Assembly (NCBI RefSeq): GCF_947631165.1
Contig: NZ_CANRKH010000003.1
Span: 91,821 to 155,820, forward strand
Direction of reading: 5' to 3'
DNA length: 64,000 nucleotides
From: an uncultured Dysosmobacter sp.
Lineage (GTDB): Bacteria; Bacillota; Clostridia; Oscillospirales; Oscillospiraceae
Shown here: positions 1 through 7,085 of the stretch, in pieces
Numbering within the stretch: position 1 is the first letter of the stretch
Layout of the letters: each line of letters begins with the position of its first letter
Notes under the pieces: model-generated
Database searches by the model: none
What the model saw: only the letters and a program-made list of their open reading frames with translations
Told to the model about the DNA's origin: nothing
Position numbers and translations under genes: made by a program

Positions 1-356
1 CCTGGCTCTCCGATGGGCTGTGAGAGGCTTACCGCCCATTGCAGCGGTTCCCGGTAGTCCCGTACCCTGCGAACGCCCAGGGCCTCATTAAAGGCGGTTT
101 TCAGGTGCAAATCCAGTCATCCCAGGAAGGTCATGCGCCCGCCGCGCTGGTAGGTTTCCACCGCCCGCAGAAATGCGATAAAACCTTCTTGTATCAGGTC
201 CTCCATCTCCACGGAACAAAGTGCCCCTCCGGTCTGGGATGCCCGCACGCGGCGGCGGGCCTGTTTTACCACAAATGGCTTCACGCTGTCCCACATCTCC
301 GGCAAATGTTCCCGGTTTCCGCTCTGAATTTCCTCCAAAAAAGCCTCGTTTACCAT
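1..356 (-). pseudogene. Sigma-70-like factor of a mobile element, broken by an in-frame TGA
   Basis: The minus-strand frame starts at ATG 354-356, preceded by a purine-rich GAGGG, and reads MVNEAFLEEIQSGNREHLPE, with a sigma-region-2-like segment (VEMEDLIQEGFIAFLRAVET). A TGA at 117-119 follows the residues MTFLG, but the same frame stays open to the window edge and reads on as LDLHLKTAFNEALGVRRVRD, typical of these mobile-element sigma factors. I read this as a nonsense mutation in one gene rather than two genes. The 3' end lies outside the window. Such sigma-like proteins sit near the integrase end of Tn916-type elements, matching the excisionase and integrase found nearby. Confidence 0.6.
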
Positions 357-420
357 GCGTTGCCCTCGCCCCCGTAAAAGCACGTTTAGCCCTGCCGTCT
401 CCGGCAAGGCTAATTCGTGC

Positions 421-549
421 TTATTTTTTCGTGGTTTCCTCCTGCTGCGGTCCGCTTTCCGCCTGAAGAATGGCTGCGATCAGGAGCATATCCCGCCGCT
501 GTCTCTCCGTCAGCATGGCGGCCAGCCGTCGCGCCTGTGCTTCACTCAT
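421..549 (-). CDS. Small protein of the left mobile element, unknown function
   Basis: A 42-residue frame, MSEAQARRLAAMLTERQRRD then a glutamine/glutamate-rich tail ending KK. Its ATG overlaps the TGA of the upstream gene (ATGA at 546-549), the translational coupling expected of a genuine short gene in this operon. It is predicted to be an amphipathic helix. No function recognised. Confidence 0.5.
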   Translation of the reverse strand: MSEAQARRLAAMLTERQRRDMLLIAAILQAESGPQQEETTKK

Positions 550-820
550 GCACATACTTCTTTTTCTTCCGCATCATGGAGCATAGCGTCCAACTCTTCC
601 GCCTCCGTTTCCGCCTTACTCAGCATAGACGATATGACGTGCAGCAGCACCTGGACATTTCCGGCGTTGTGATTGATAAGGGCTTGCAATTCTCCGTACC
701 GCCCATCTTGGAAGTGATACTCCACATAGGTTTCCACGCCCTGGAGGACGGCCTTGCCTTGGAAACCTCCGCCGCAACATCGGACAACTTATTGTAAATA
801 CTGGTTTCCGCTCCGCTCAT
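546..820 (-). pseudogene. Small mobile-element protein split by a one-base frameshift
   Basis: The N-terminal part, MSGAETSIYNKLSDVAAEVS, starts at 820 and runs into a nonsense-like frame near position 760, where the neighbouring frame continues as VLQGVETYVEYHFQDGRYGE and ends at 546. Joining the two halves across the sequence AAGGCAAGG gives a continuous helical protein of about 90 residues, so one base appears lost. The downstream half could be translated from a GTG at 735-737. Unknown function. Together with the nonsense codon in the sigma-like gene, it suggests this element is decaying. Confidence 0.5.
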
Positions 821-1191
821 GCTTTTGCATCTCCTTTTTGACTTTCCGCAGCGGCGGAGGTCTCAATTCCCGCGGCAATTTCCGCCGCTGCCGTCAGAAC
901 GTCCGCCGCAAAAGACTGGCCTAGCGCACGGGCAACATTCTCCCAGTCCTGCCCTTGCATCTGCTGCGGGCATCCCTTGCCGCCGATATAAAAGCCCCAG
1001 GGCTTTCCTGGCTCCATCTGTCGCCGGAACACTTCGACGCCTCTAGGGTCAAACGGGACAAAGTTTGCAAAGGAAACCGCCACGTCATCATAGGCAAAGA
1101 TAAGCCGGTCTTGCTTCATGGCATAGCGGGACAGCTCAATCATTCGCGTTTCTACGAAATCCCGCCCGTACTCTGTCAGTTCTGCCATCAC
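817..1191 (-). CDS. Hypothetical protein of the left mobile element
   Basis: 124 residues with acidic and aromatic patches (IFAYDDVAVSFANFVPFDPR, GFYIGGKG). It overlaps its neighbours by four bases on both sides (ATGA junctions), so it belongs to the same operon as the excisionase-like gene at 1188-1376. The family is not recognised and the sequence shows no signal peptide or membrane segment. It is probably an accessory protein of the integrative element. Confidence 0.55.
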   Translation of the reverse strand: MMAELTEYGRDFVETRMIELSRYAMKQDRLIFAYDDVAVSFANFVPFDPRGVEVFRRQMEPGKPWGFYIGGKGCPQQMQGQDWENVARALGQSFAADVLTAAAEIAAGIETSAAAESQKGDAKA

Positions 1192-1376
1192 ACCGCCGCC
1201 CCCTCTCCTGTGGCCTGTTTAAGTACCCAGGCCCGCAGGCCCTCCACAGAAATGATAGTGCGGTTCCCGGTTTTGAAGGCCGGGAAATCCGCCCGCCGCG
1301 TGAGCTGATAGACGCTTTTGGGGCACATCCCCAGCATCTCCGCCGCCTCTGGGACTGAAATTGCTATCTTTTCCAT
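1188..1376 (-). CDS. Excisionase-like helix-turn-helix protein
   Basis: 62 residues. The N-terminal winged-helix motif SVPEAAEMLGMCPKSVYQLT is followed by FKTGNRTIISVEGLRAWV, the usual pattern of MerR-like/Xis DNA-binding proteins (HTH_17 type). Such proteins bend DNA at att sites and steer a tyrosine integrase towards excision. The matching integrase would be the one at 2668-3864. The length is normal for the family. Confidence 0.75.
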   Translation of the reverse strand: MEKIAISVPEAAEMLGMCPKSVYQLTRRADFPAFKTGNRTIISVEGLRAWVLKQATGEGAAV

Positions 1377-1417
1377 GTTTTACATCCTTTCTATAAGCTT
1401 CCGCCGCGCGGCGGAGG

Positions 1418-1684
1418 TCATTTTGCACATTCTGTCATGAGCCGGACAGCCACCCGGAAGCCGTTCAGAAAGCCCAGTTCCTCCCGAGCAGATTCCAGCT
1501 CCGTCATCATGTCCAGCAGTGCCGCCCGCTCCGGGGCATATGACCCGTCATCCAGACCCAGGGCCTTTTCCAGAGCATCCACCGCCGCCTTTGTCCGGTC
1601 GTTCTCATCTCTGCAAATCTCCTCAATGGACGGATTTACAAAGCCCTTGCTGCTGTCCCTGATTGCCTCGATCACGCTTTTCAT
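1418..1684 (-). CDS. Small helical protein, unknown function
   Basis: 88 residues, MKSVIEAIRDSSKGFVNPSI..., nearly all predicted helix, with a leucine-rich centre and a C-terminal Cys. A GGAGCGG-type site precedes the ATG at 1682-1684. It lies between the excisionase and the Xre regulator of the left element. It resembles small helical proteins common next to mobile-element repressors, but I assign no function. Confidence 0.55.
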   Translation of the reverse strand: MKSVIEAIRDSSKGFVNPSIEEICRDENDRTKAAVDALEKALGLDDGSYAPERAALLDMMTELESAREELGFLNGFRVAVRLMTECAK

Positions 1685-1702
1685 GTTTCCGCTCCTTTCT
1701 GG

Positions 1703-1903
1703 TTATGTGTCCAAATCGGACACAAGGTCACCAACTGAACATCCTAACGCCTTTGCAATATGGGCAATACGCGAAATCGGAGGATGCCGTTTCCCTGCTT
1801 CATATTGTGAAATTGCGTTCTGGGAAACAGATAATTTCCCAGCTAAATCCGCCTGTGTCAAGCCATTGTCAATTCTATACTGTCTCAAATATTCTCCAAA
1901 CAC
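1703..1903 (-). CDS. Xre-family regulator (Cro-like side of the left element switch)
   Basis: 66 residues, with a clear lambda-repressor-like HTH (GLTQADLAGKLSVSQNAISQ followed by YEAGKRHPP). I chose GTG at 1901-1903 because AAAGGAG sits eight bases upstream; a longer frame to 1936 lacks such a site. It is divergent from the repressor at 2053-2541, and the intergenic region carries opposing promoters and repeated operators, so the pair forms a lysogeny-style switch for the left element. Confidence 0.8.
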   Translation of the reverse strand: MFGEYLRQYRIDNGLTQADLAGKLSVSQNAISQYEAGKRHPPISRIAHIAKALGCSVGDLVSDLDT

Positions 1904-1943
1904 TTGAACAACTCCTTTTATTGCGGAATATCTCATTTTGTTC

Positions 1944-1983
1944 TTGACAGGAACATTTTAACATGATAAAATTCCACTGTCAA
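1944..1983. promoter_or_regulatory. Face-to-face promoters and operators of the left element switch
   Basis: Plus-strand promoter: TTGACA (1944-1949), 17-bp spacer, TAAAAT (1967-1972), reading into the repressor. Minus-strand promoter: TTGACA (1978-1983), 17-bp spacer, TAAAAT (1955-1960), reading into the 66-residue Xre gene. The sequence TGTTCTTGACAGGAACA and related half-sites (CTGTCAAGAACA near 1977, TGTTCCTAACAGG near 2020) overlap both -35 boxes and are probable operators. Confidence 0.65.
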
Positions 1984-2052
1984 GAACATTTTCAAATCAT
2001 ATTGCTATTTTGTTCCTAACAGGATACAATGCCACAAAGGATGGTGGTGTAT

Positions 2053-2541
2053 ATGCTAGGTGAAAACATTCGAAAATCCCGAAAAAAAGCTTCAATAACT
2101 CAGGAACAATTAGCCAAAATGATAGGAGTCAAACGTTCTGTGATATCAAAATACGAAAACGGAATGGTAGACCCCTCTTTTTCACAGCTTCAGCGTATTG
2201 CGGATTCTCTTGGTATCAATATTACCGAACTTGTTGATATCAATGACGTTAGTCCTTCTCTTAACGCCGCAATTCCCCTAGTTAATAAAGCCAAAGAAAT
2301 TTCTAAAAGGTCTCGTGCCGGAGGCGCAATTATTCTTTCAGATGAAGATAAATCTGCTCTAACAGAACTTGCTGCACTTCTTGGAAAGGTTCCTGACGAA
2401 ATTTCAAACAACAAAATAATATCTGATGAGTTAAAACACGAATATGACAATCTCTTTGACGCGCTAAATCTTCATGGTAAGGCTTTGGCCGTTACAATAG
2501 TTGCCGCCTTAGCAAGTGATCCAAATTTGCAAGGAGAATAA
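2053..2541 (+). CDS. Xre-family repressor of the left element
   Basis: 162 residues from the ATG at 2053. The N-terminal HTH (ASITQEQLAKMIGVKRSVIS, then KYENGMVDPS) is followed by a linker and a helical C-terminal region without an ImmA or LexA cleavage signature. An AAAGGA site lies about ten bases before the chosen ATG. Divergent from the smaller Xre gene and just upstream of the integrase, it most likely represses the transfer/integration genes. The base composition is AT-richer than its neighbours. Confidence 0.8.
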   Translation: MLGENIRKSRKKASITQEQLAKMIGVKRSVISKYENGMVDPSFSQLQRIADSLGINITELVDINDVSPSLNAAIPLVNKAKEISKRSRAGGAIILSDEDKSALTELAALLGKVPDEISNNKIISDELKHEYDNLFDALNLHGKALAVTIVAALASDPNLQGE

Positions 2542-2667
2542 GAAAACCGCCCCGGCGCTACCAACACCGGGACGGCAAGCATAACCAGACACCCACACGC
2601 TAATATAGGCCCTGTATGCCTTTTTATCATAGCACACCGGGCCGCAAAAAGAAAGGAGTTTTTTCAC

Positions 2668-3864
2668 ATGGCAAGGCGGTCCGCAAATGGAACCGGCACG
2701 ATCAGAAAGAAAACCGTCACACGCGGCGGAAAGAAATACGAATACTGGGAGGCCCGTTATACAGAGGGGGCAGACCCAGGCACCGGCAAGCAGGTGCAGC
2801 GCTCCATCACTGGCAAGACGCAGAAGGAGGTAGCCCAGAAGCTGAAGGCGGCAACTGCCGCCATTGACAGCGGCACCTATACCGCCCCCAGCAAGCAGAC
2901 AGTGGGCCAATGGCTAGATGCCTGGATAGAAACCTACTGCGGCAGCATCAAGCCCCGTACTCTGGAAATCTACAAAACGGATATTCGAGTACACATCAAG
3001 CCCGCCCTGGGCGCTGTCCGTCTGGAGGCCCTTACCACACAGATGATACAGAGCTTTTATAACGACCTGGGCAAGCCCGCAAAAGAACGCCCGGAGGGGC
3101 TTTCCCCTAAGACGGTAAAAAATATCCACGGTGTCCTTCACAAGGCATTGCAGCAGGCCGTTTTGATTGGTTCCCTGCGCTTCAATCCCACGGAGGCCTG
3201 CACGCTCCCACGCCAGGAGAAACGGGAGCTTGCGCCCCTGGATGATGAGCAAATAACCGCCTTTCTGGCCGCTATCCAGGATTCCCCGTTGAAAACGCTC
3301 CTGACGGTCACGCTGTTTACAGGCATGAGGGAAGGTGAAATTCTGGGCCTGATGTGGGATTGTGTGGACTTCAACGCCGGGACGATCACCATCAACAAGC
3401 AGCTCCAGCGATACCGGGAATCCGGCGGCGGTGTTTACCGCCTATCTGTCCCCAAGAACAGCAAGGGCCGCACGATCACCCCCGCCGCATCCGTCATGGC
3501 CCTCCTGAAGCAGCACAGGGCCATCCAGGCGGCCCAGCGGCTCCGTGCCGGGAGGCTCTGGGAGGATAGCGGCTTTGCGTTCACGGACGAGCTGGGCCAC
3601 CACTTGACAAACTCCATCGTATACCGTGCTTTCAAACGCGCGGCGGCGGAGATCGGCAGGCCGGACGCCCGTTTTCACGATCTGCGCCACTCCTACGCCG
3701 TGGCCTCCATCCGCTCCGGGGACGATATCAAGACAGTGCAGGAGAATCTAGGGCACGCCACAGCCTCCTTCACTCTGGACGTTTACGGCCACGTGACAAA
3801 GCAAATGAAGCAGGCCAGCGCGGGCCGCATGGAGGCATATATCAAAAGCGTTTCCAGCAAATAG
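2668..3864 (+). CDS. int: Tyrosine integrase of the left element
   Basis: 398 residues, the usual size. Domains in order: AP2/arm-binding-like N-terminus (about 1-60), SAM-like core-binding domain (about 70-170) and catalytic domain (about 195-385). Visible catalytic residues: Arg in FTGMREGE, His-x-x-Arg in HDLRHSYA, His in LGHATASF and Tyr in LDVYGH. AAAGGAG precedes the ATG. It lies directly downstream of the repressor gene, the layout of Tn916-like or phage-like elements, and is followed by a strong hairpin. Confidence 0.92.
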   Translation: MARRSANGTGTIRKKTVTRGGKKYEYWEARYTEGADPGTGKQVQRSITGKTQKEVAQKLKAATAAIDSGTYTAPSKQTVGQWLDAWIETYCGSIKPRTLEIYKTDIRVHIKPALGAVRLEALTTQMIQSFYNDLGKPAKERPEGLSPKTVKNIHGVLHKALQQAVLIGSLRFNPTEACTLPRQEKRELAPLDDEQITAFLAAIQDSPLKTLLTVTLFTGMREGEILGLMWDCVDFNAGTITINKQLQRYRESGGGVYRLSVPKNSKGRTITPAASVMALLKQHRAIQAAQRLRAGRLWEDSGFAFTDELGHHLTNSIVYRAFKRAAAEIGRPDARFHDLRHSYAVASIRSGDDIKTVQENLGHATASFTLDVYGHVTKQMKQASAGRMEAYIKSVSSK

Positions 3865-3870
3865 ACAGTG

Positions 3871-3903
3871 CCGCCCCTGTGCCCGAATCGGGCACAAGGG
3901 CGG
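3871..3903. terminator. Stem-loop after the integrase
   Basis: CCGCCC...TGTGCCCG-AAT-CGGGCACA...GGGCGG forms a long GC-rich stem seven bases after the integrase stop, followed by a short CTTTCGTG tract. The inner TGTGCCCG/CGGGCACA stem recurs at 5318-5351. Confidence 0.6.
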
Positions 3904-3966
3904 CTTTCGTGTATTTCTCCAGGCGGCGATAAAAAGAAGCACCGGACAGATTGTCCGGCGCTCTTG

Positions 3967-4218
3967 TCAATATCGGTTATATATCTGTCCTCTGTTTCCG
4001 GCGTCAATGACGTATACGATCAACTCTCCACTGTCCACCGTGTAGATAATGCGGTATTCCCCCACACGCAGGCGGAGCAGCCCCGCATGGCCTTTCAGCT
4101 GCTTGATATCCTCACCGTTCGGCAGCTGCTCAATGGCCGCGACAACCCGCCTTTTTTCATTCACGGGCAGTTTGTCAATAAACTTTTTGGCTTTCTTCTT
4201 AACGATGATCCGGTACAT
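3967..4218 (-). CDS. RelE/ParE-superfamily toxin
   Basis: 83 residues starting MYRIIVKKKAKKFIDKLPVN and containing LKGHAGLLRLRVGEYRIIYT, the pattern of RelE-like ribosome-dependent mRNA interferases or ParE-like toxins; the Arg-rich strand and the YRIIY strand are family hallmarks. The gene overlaps the antitoxin stop by one base (TGATG), the classical antitoxin-then-toxin order. It could stabilise the element. A hairpin at about 3931-3953 with a T-rich minus-strand tail likely terminates the operon. Confidence 0.85.
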   Translation of the reverse strand: MYRIIVKKKAKKFIDKLPVNEKRRVVAAIEQLPNGEDIKQLKGHAGLLRLRVGEYRIIYTVDSGELIVYVIDAGNRGQIYNRY

Positions 4219-4433
4219 CAGTCAAGCCCCCACGCCTTTTTGCACTCTTCCAGAGAATAGCTCTCATCCTTTTCCGGGTCAGGGTCATTTTCATAGTTTT
4301 CAATCATCCGTTCGCAAAAGGCGTCATCCGCCTCTTCATCGGCGGTGATGCCCTGCACATAGGCCAGCACATAGCCCATCTTGTATTCTGGCACGTTATC
4401 CAGTAATTCAATGATTCTCTCACGGTTGCTCAT
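4218..4433 (-). CDS. Antitoxin partner of the RelE-type toxin
   Basis: 71 residues, acidic (ADEEADDAFCERMIENYEND), beginning MSNRERIIELLDNVPEYKMG. It is upstream of and translationally coupled to the toxin. Size, charge and position fit an antitoxin of Firmicutes RelBE-like modules; the N-terminal helix pair may dimerise. An AAAGGAGG site precedes the ATG. Confidence 0.75.
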   Translation of the reverse strand: MSNRERIIELLDNVPEYKMGYVLAYVQGITADEEADDAFCERMIENYENDPDPEKDESYSLEECKKAWGLD

Positions 4434-4449
4434 ATGGCTTTCCTCCTTT

Positions 4450-4671
4450 TTACTGGCCCTCTGCTGGCCGCTGCGCGGTGCTGTCCCGCTGCATGGTCTC
4501 CATAATCGCTCGGTTGATAAAGGCGTTCACGCTCTCTCCCTGGGCTGCTGCGTGGGCTTTTATGATGTCCTTATGACCTTTCATGTTGAACGTTACAAGC
4601 ACACGATCATATTTTTCTTTCACATATTTATTAACAGCTTTCTGCTGCGCTTTTGACACCGGCATACCCAT
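4450..4671 (-). CDS. Ribbon-helix-helix (Arc/CopG-like) regulator
   Basis: 73 residues. The sequence YDRVLVTFNMKGHKDIIKAH then AAAQGESVNAFINRAIMETM gives a beta strand plus two helices of the RHH fold. It starts MGMPVSKAQQ; either Met is possible, as an AGGAAAGG-like site precedes both. It lies directly upstream of the antitoxin-toxin pair and has its own strong promoter, so it may be a third component or autoregulator of that operon. Confidence 0.7.
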   Translation of the reverse strand: MGMPVSKAQQKAVNKYVKEKYDRVLVTFNMKGHKDIIKAHAAAQGESVNAFINRAIMETMQRDSTAQRPAEGQ

Positions 4672-4715
4672 GCTTCCTTTCCTGGGGAGGTTTGATTTTA
4701 GTATGCACCTCTTCC

Positions 4716-4831
4716 ATTATAGCCTTATTATACCCAAAAATATATTTATATCAATATATAAAATGCACAATCTATTTATATAAATATTGTCTATTTTGCC
4801 TATTGATATATTTATATAAATATAGTAATAT
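4716..4831. promoter_or_regulatory. Divergent promoters in an AT-rich block with palindromic repeats
   Basis: Minus strand: TTGATA (4749-4754), 16-bp spacer, TATAAT (4727-4732), with a second TATAAT at 4716-4721. Plus strand: TTGATA (4803-4808), 17-bp spacer, TAATAT (4826-4831). Repeated ATATTTATATAAATAT palindromes and TTGATATA units fill the roughly 100 bp between, plausible operators for the ribbon-helix-helix protein. The stretch 4672-5000 otherwise holds only the untranslated leader of the gene at 5001. Confidence 0.6.
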
Positions 4832-5000
4832 ATAATCACAGTAAGGGAACAGAGAGCTGCGACGGACGGACCGGGGACGAGCCGGGTATTCCCTCTACAA
4901 TCTCTCTGATACCGAACAAGGGCGGGCCTGCTTAGTGAAGGCCGGGGACGTTCCGGAGAGCACCAAACCAGCCGCCAGACGAAACAAGGAGGAAAACAGT

Positions 5001-5270
5001 ATGAGCATCAACGAACTGGAAGCCAAGGCGCGGGAGCTGCGCCAGCTCCAAGCCCTGATTGACGAAGCCCAGGCAGAGGCCGAGGCCCTGAAAGACGCCA
5101 TCAAGGCCGCTATGGGAGATCAGGACAGCATCCAGGCCGGGGAGTACCGTATCACCTGGAAGCCCGTCACTTCCGTCAGAATCGACACGGCGGCCCTGCG
5201 AAAAGCCCTGCCGGACGTAGCGGCGCACTTTACCAAGAAGATCACCGCCCGCCGCTTCTGCGTGGCGTGA
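5001..5270 (+). CDS. Small coiled-coil protein, phage/ICE accessory
   Basis: 89 residues starting MSINELEAKARELRQLQALI after AAGGAGG. The first 45 residues are a heptad-like helix; the rest (GEYRITWKPVTSVRIDTAAL, ending ITARRFCVA) is probably a beta/alpha domain. Similar small proteins (helical N-terminus plus a YxITWK segment) occur in Firmicutes phages and ICEs, often near recombination genes; I assign no function. Codon use is GC-rich, unlike the AT-rich promoter upstream. Confidence 0.65.
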   Translation: MSINELEAKARELRQLQALIDEAQAEAEALKDAIKAAMGDQDSIQAGEYRITWKPVTSVRIDTAALRKALPDVAAHFTKKITARRFCVA

Positions 5271-5317
5271 GATATGCACCGCCAGGCGGCGGAGGCCCCC
5301 GCCCCTCCGGGCCTGCT

Positions 5318-5351
5318 GCGGTCCTTGTGCCCGATTCGGGCACAGGGCCGC
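5318..5351 (+). terminator. Rho-independent terminator after the 5001 gene
   Basis: GCGGTCC-TTGTGCCCG-ATT-CGGGCACAGGGCCGC, followed by TTTTGCTTTT. The inner stem is shared with the hairpin after the left integrase. Confidence 0.7.
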
Positions 5352-5476
5352 TTTTGCTTTTCCTGGATTGCCAAGGAAATCCGTAAGCGACTGCGGATTT
5401 GACGCTGAAAATACCCTTCCAAAAGCTGAAAAGGGAAAAAATAAGGGAAAACAATCCTCAAAGTAGCAAGAAAAAA

Positions 5477-5501
5477 CCTTGTAGTCATTGAAACTACAAG
5501 G
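5477..5501 (-). terminator. Terminator downstream of the displaced tRNA-Thr 3' end
   Basis: CCTTGTAGT...ACTACAAGG stem with a minus-strand GGTTTTTTC tail. It lies 8 bp beyond the tRNA fragment at attL and is probably the original tRNA-Thr terminator displaced by prophage integration. The region 5271-5508 holds no gene. Confidence 0.65.
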
Positions 5502-5508
5502 CTTTCTT

Positions 5509-5554
5509 GTGGAGCTGCTGGGCGGATTCGAACCGCCGACCTCATCCTTACCAA
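5509..5554 (-). other. attL core: partial tRNA-Thr 3' end
   Basis: 46 bp matching the 3' part of the tRNA-Thr gene at 63348-63393, from the CCA end through the T-arm to the anticodon-stem side, with 44/46 identity. The two mismatches are a compensatory base-pair swap in the T stem (GCGG/CCGC here, GCAG/CTGC at the intact tRNA). Identity ends abruptly at 5554/63393. This is the displaced end of the tRNA and marks the left prophage boundary. Confidence 0.88.
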
Positions 5555-5660
5555 CTGTCTTGGCTATATTTTTTGTATTTTAGTGAACTTCCAAAACCCT
5601 TGTGTATCAAGGGCTTGGAGGTTTTTGCTTTTTGTGTACCTTCTTCAATTTTGCCTGTTT

Positions 5661-5692
5661 TAGCGTCCTCGGACGCTAAACGGACGCTAAAA
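5661..5692. promoter_or_regulatory. Integrase arm-type binding sites, left end
   Basis: Three copies of GGACGCTAAA: one inverted (TTTAGCGTCC, ending at 5668) and two direct (5671-5680, 5682-5691). The direct pair recurs identically at 63260-63281 next to the integrase. Repeated decamers inside both ends of a prophage are typical arm-type sites for a tyrosine integrase with an N-terminal arm-binding domain. The rest of 5555-5837 holds only the promoter of the next gene, with an ATCGAAATTCGAT palindrome near 5759. Confidence 0.65.
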
Positions 5693-5837
5693 CCAGCCGT
5701 TCAAAATCTCAATATTCGCGGGCCGCCCCGCAGGGGAAAAGGCGTCAAAAATTATTGTATCGAAATTCGATATTTTGTAACAATTCCAAGCGAAACGGTA
5801 AAATTATCGTTATACTGTATCGCAAAGGAGAACGGCT

Positions 5838-6098
5838 ATGATTAGGATTTTACTGTCAACCCGACTTGGCGAACGACGGTTGACGCAGGCAGACCTTTCC
5901 CGTATGACCGGGATACGAAAGAACACAATCAGTGAGCTTTACAACGAAATGGCTACACGGGTCAGTCTGGACCATCTGGATTTGATATGTGAAGCCCTCA
6001 ACTGTGAGCTTACTGATCTGCTGGAGCTGGTCCCCAACAGTGCGCCCCGAACTAAAACCCGGAGGGGCGACCCAAAGTCTGATAAGGCTAAAGAGTAA
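5838..6098 (+). CDS. Small Xre-family regulator (HTH_26 type)
   Basis: 86 residues starting MIRILLSTRLGERRLTQADL; the HTH continues SRMTGIRKNTISELYNEMAT, with LDHLDLICEALNCELTDLLE as helices 4-5, the YozG/HTH_26 subclass. AAAGGAG precedes the ATG. The promoter region holds a 13-bp palindrome ATCGAAATTCGAT, a candidate autoregulatory operator, and the gene ends in a strong terminator, so it is monocistronic. It is the first gene inside attL of the prophage. Confidence 0.85.
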   Translation: MIRILLSTRLGERRLTQADLSRMTGIRKNTISELYNEMATRVSLDHLDLICEALNCELTDLLELVPNSAPRTKTRRGDPKSDKAKE

Positions 6099-6113
6099 CC
6101 GTACTTCCTTGCG

Positions 6114-6142
6114 CCCGGACGTTCCAACGTCCGGGTTTTTTT
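6114..6142 (+). terminator. Rho-independent terminator
   Basis: Perfect CCCGGACGTT/AACGTCCGGG stem with a CC loop followed by seven T residues, 16 bases after the stop of the Xre gene. Confidence 0.9.
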
Positions 6143-6143
6143 A

Positions 6144-6410
6144 TGCCCTGTGACAGTTGTGACAGCTTTTTCGCGCGCGTATACATACGGGCGCATTAAG
6201 CGCATTAAACGGTATTTTTCTCTTTAATCCGTATATTTCATAATAGGTACTGTCACAACTGTCACAAGCCCTTAAAATTCGCTTCAAAACCTTGAGGTGC
6301 AAGCATTTTTCGTGTGACAATGGACTGTCACAAGGTTGTCACCACAGTCACAGGTTTGTGACAGTTGTGACACAAGTGACAGTCTGATTTTGCAGCTTCT
6401 GTCACAGCCT
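6144..6410. repeat. Iteron array A (TGTGACA/TGTCACA heptamers)
   Basis: A gene-free block with about nine TGTGACA or TGTCACA heptamers, several in pairs such as TGTGACAGTTGTGACA and CTGTCACAACTGTCACAA. Between them lies a conserved core (CGCGCGCGTATACA..., GCGCATTAAGCGCATTAA..., TTTCTCTTTAATCCGTATAT..., TTTCATAATAG). The whole block, including order and spacing, is homologous to 45990-46250 downstream of the VapE gene. It could be a replication origin or regulator-binding cluster. Confidence 0.75.
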
Positions 6411-6634
6411 TATGAAGTCGGGGAGTTATCCCCGGCTTCTTTTATATACTCCATGATGTCTCCAGGCTGGCAGTCCATAATTTCGCATAAGCGAATAATG
6501 GTGGACGTGTTTACGTCACTGTTTTTTACAAGGCGGTCTACGATAGTAGGTGAGATACCTAGTTTCCGCAGATCATATTTCTTGATTTTCTTACTGTCCA
6601 TCAGTTCAAAAAGTTTCCTATAAGATATCGGCAT
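6410..6634 (-). CDS. Small Xre-family regulator of moron operon 1
   Basis: 74 residues starting MPISYRKLFELMDSKKIKKY, with HTH DLRKLGISPTIVDRLVKNSD and NTSTIIRLCEIMDCQPGDIM; HTH_26 subclass. I chose the ATG at 6632-6634 (AAGGGGG eight bases upstream) over the GTG at 6643. It is divergent from the plus-strand gene set beginning at 6871, with a shared operator region rich in TGTAC. Confidence 0.85.
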   Translation of the reverse strand: MPISYRKLFELMDSKKIKKYDLRKLGISPTIVDRLVKNSDVNTSTIIRLCEIMDCQPGDIMEYIKEAGDNSPTS

Positions 6635-6656
6635 GGCATACACCCCCTTATTGGGT

Positions 6657-6773
6657 ATTGTATCGAATTATGTACAAAATGTCAAGCGCACGACGTACAT
6701 AAAAGTGTACAAAATATATTGTACATTTTTGTGTACAGTATCAATTGTATTTTTGTATCGTATAGTGTACAAT
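6657..6773. promoter_or_regulatory. Divergent promoters with six GTAC operators
   Basis: Minus strand: TTGACA (6680-6685), 17-bp spacer, TACAAT (6657-6662). Plus strand: TTGTAT (6745-6750), 17-bp spacer, TACAAT (6768-6773). GTAC cores of TGTACA-like sites occur at 6672, 6695, 6707, 6721, 6733 and 6767, overlapping both promoters. The small Xre protein at 6410-6634 is the obvious candidate binder. Confidence 0.7.
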
Positions 6774-6870
6774 AATAACTGTCAGGAGGGAAAACCACAG
6801 GAAATCCCGAACGACAAAAAAATCCGCCGCCCCGGTGAGGCAACACCGGAACGGCAGAAAGGAGGGCAAC

Positions 6871-6975
6871 ATGAGGCACTTCAACGGCTTGTGGTGGTAC
6901 AAAGGCCAGTCCTACGCCACCCTCCATGACGCTCTGCTGAGCGTCTGGCCGAAGTCCTGCGAGAAGGCTTCGTAA
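6871..6975 (+). CDS. Short 34-residue protein
   Basis: MRHFNGLWWYKGQSYATLHD then ALLSVWPKSCEKAS. AAAGGAGG lies five bases before the ATG, and it is the first gene behind the plus-strand promoter at 6745-6773. Short aromatic-rich proteins of this type occur in Clostridia mobile elements. No function known to me. A GC-rich hairpin (CCCGGG...CCGGGT) follows. Confidence 0.6.
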   Translation: MRHFNGLWWYKGQSYATLHDALLSVWPKSCEKAS

Positions 6976-7085
6976 AACCCGCACCCCGGGGGCCCGGCCC
7001 AAAGCCGGGTCCCCACCGGGGGACACATACAGTGTAGCACTCCCCGGACACAATTTCAAGACAAAAATACGGGAGGTTTTTCAAA

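Noticed and set aside
115..119. Reading the TGA in the sigma-like gene as tryptophan or selenocysteine
   Set aside because: TGA is used as a normal stop by many neighbouring genes and no SECIS-like context is evident; a nonsense mutation is simpler.
4740..4831. AT-rich repeats as a CRISPR array
   Set aside because: Repeats are short, overlapping and palindromic without uniform spacers; they fit divergent promoters and operators. No CRISPR array or cas gene was seen anywhere in the window.
5838..6405. Array A as the end of a separate integrated satellite
   Set aside because: No integrase, packaging or replication gene of a satellite and no additional attachment repeat nearby; it lies inside the prophage borders defined by attL.
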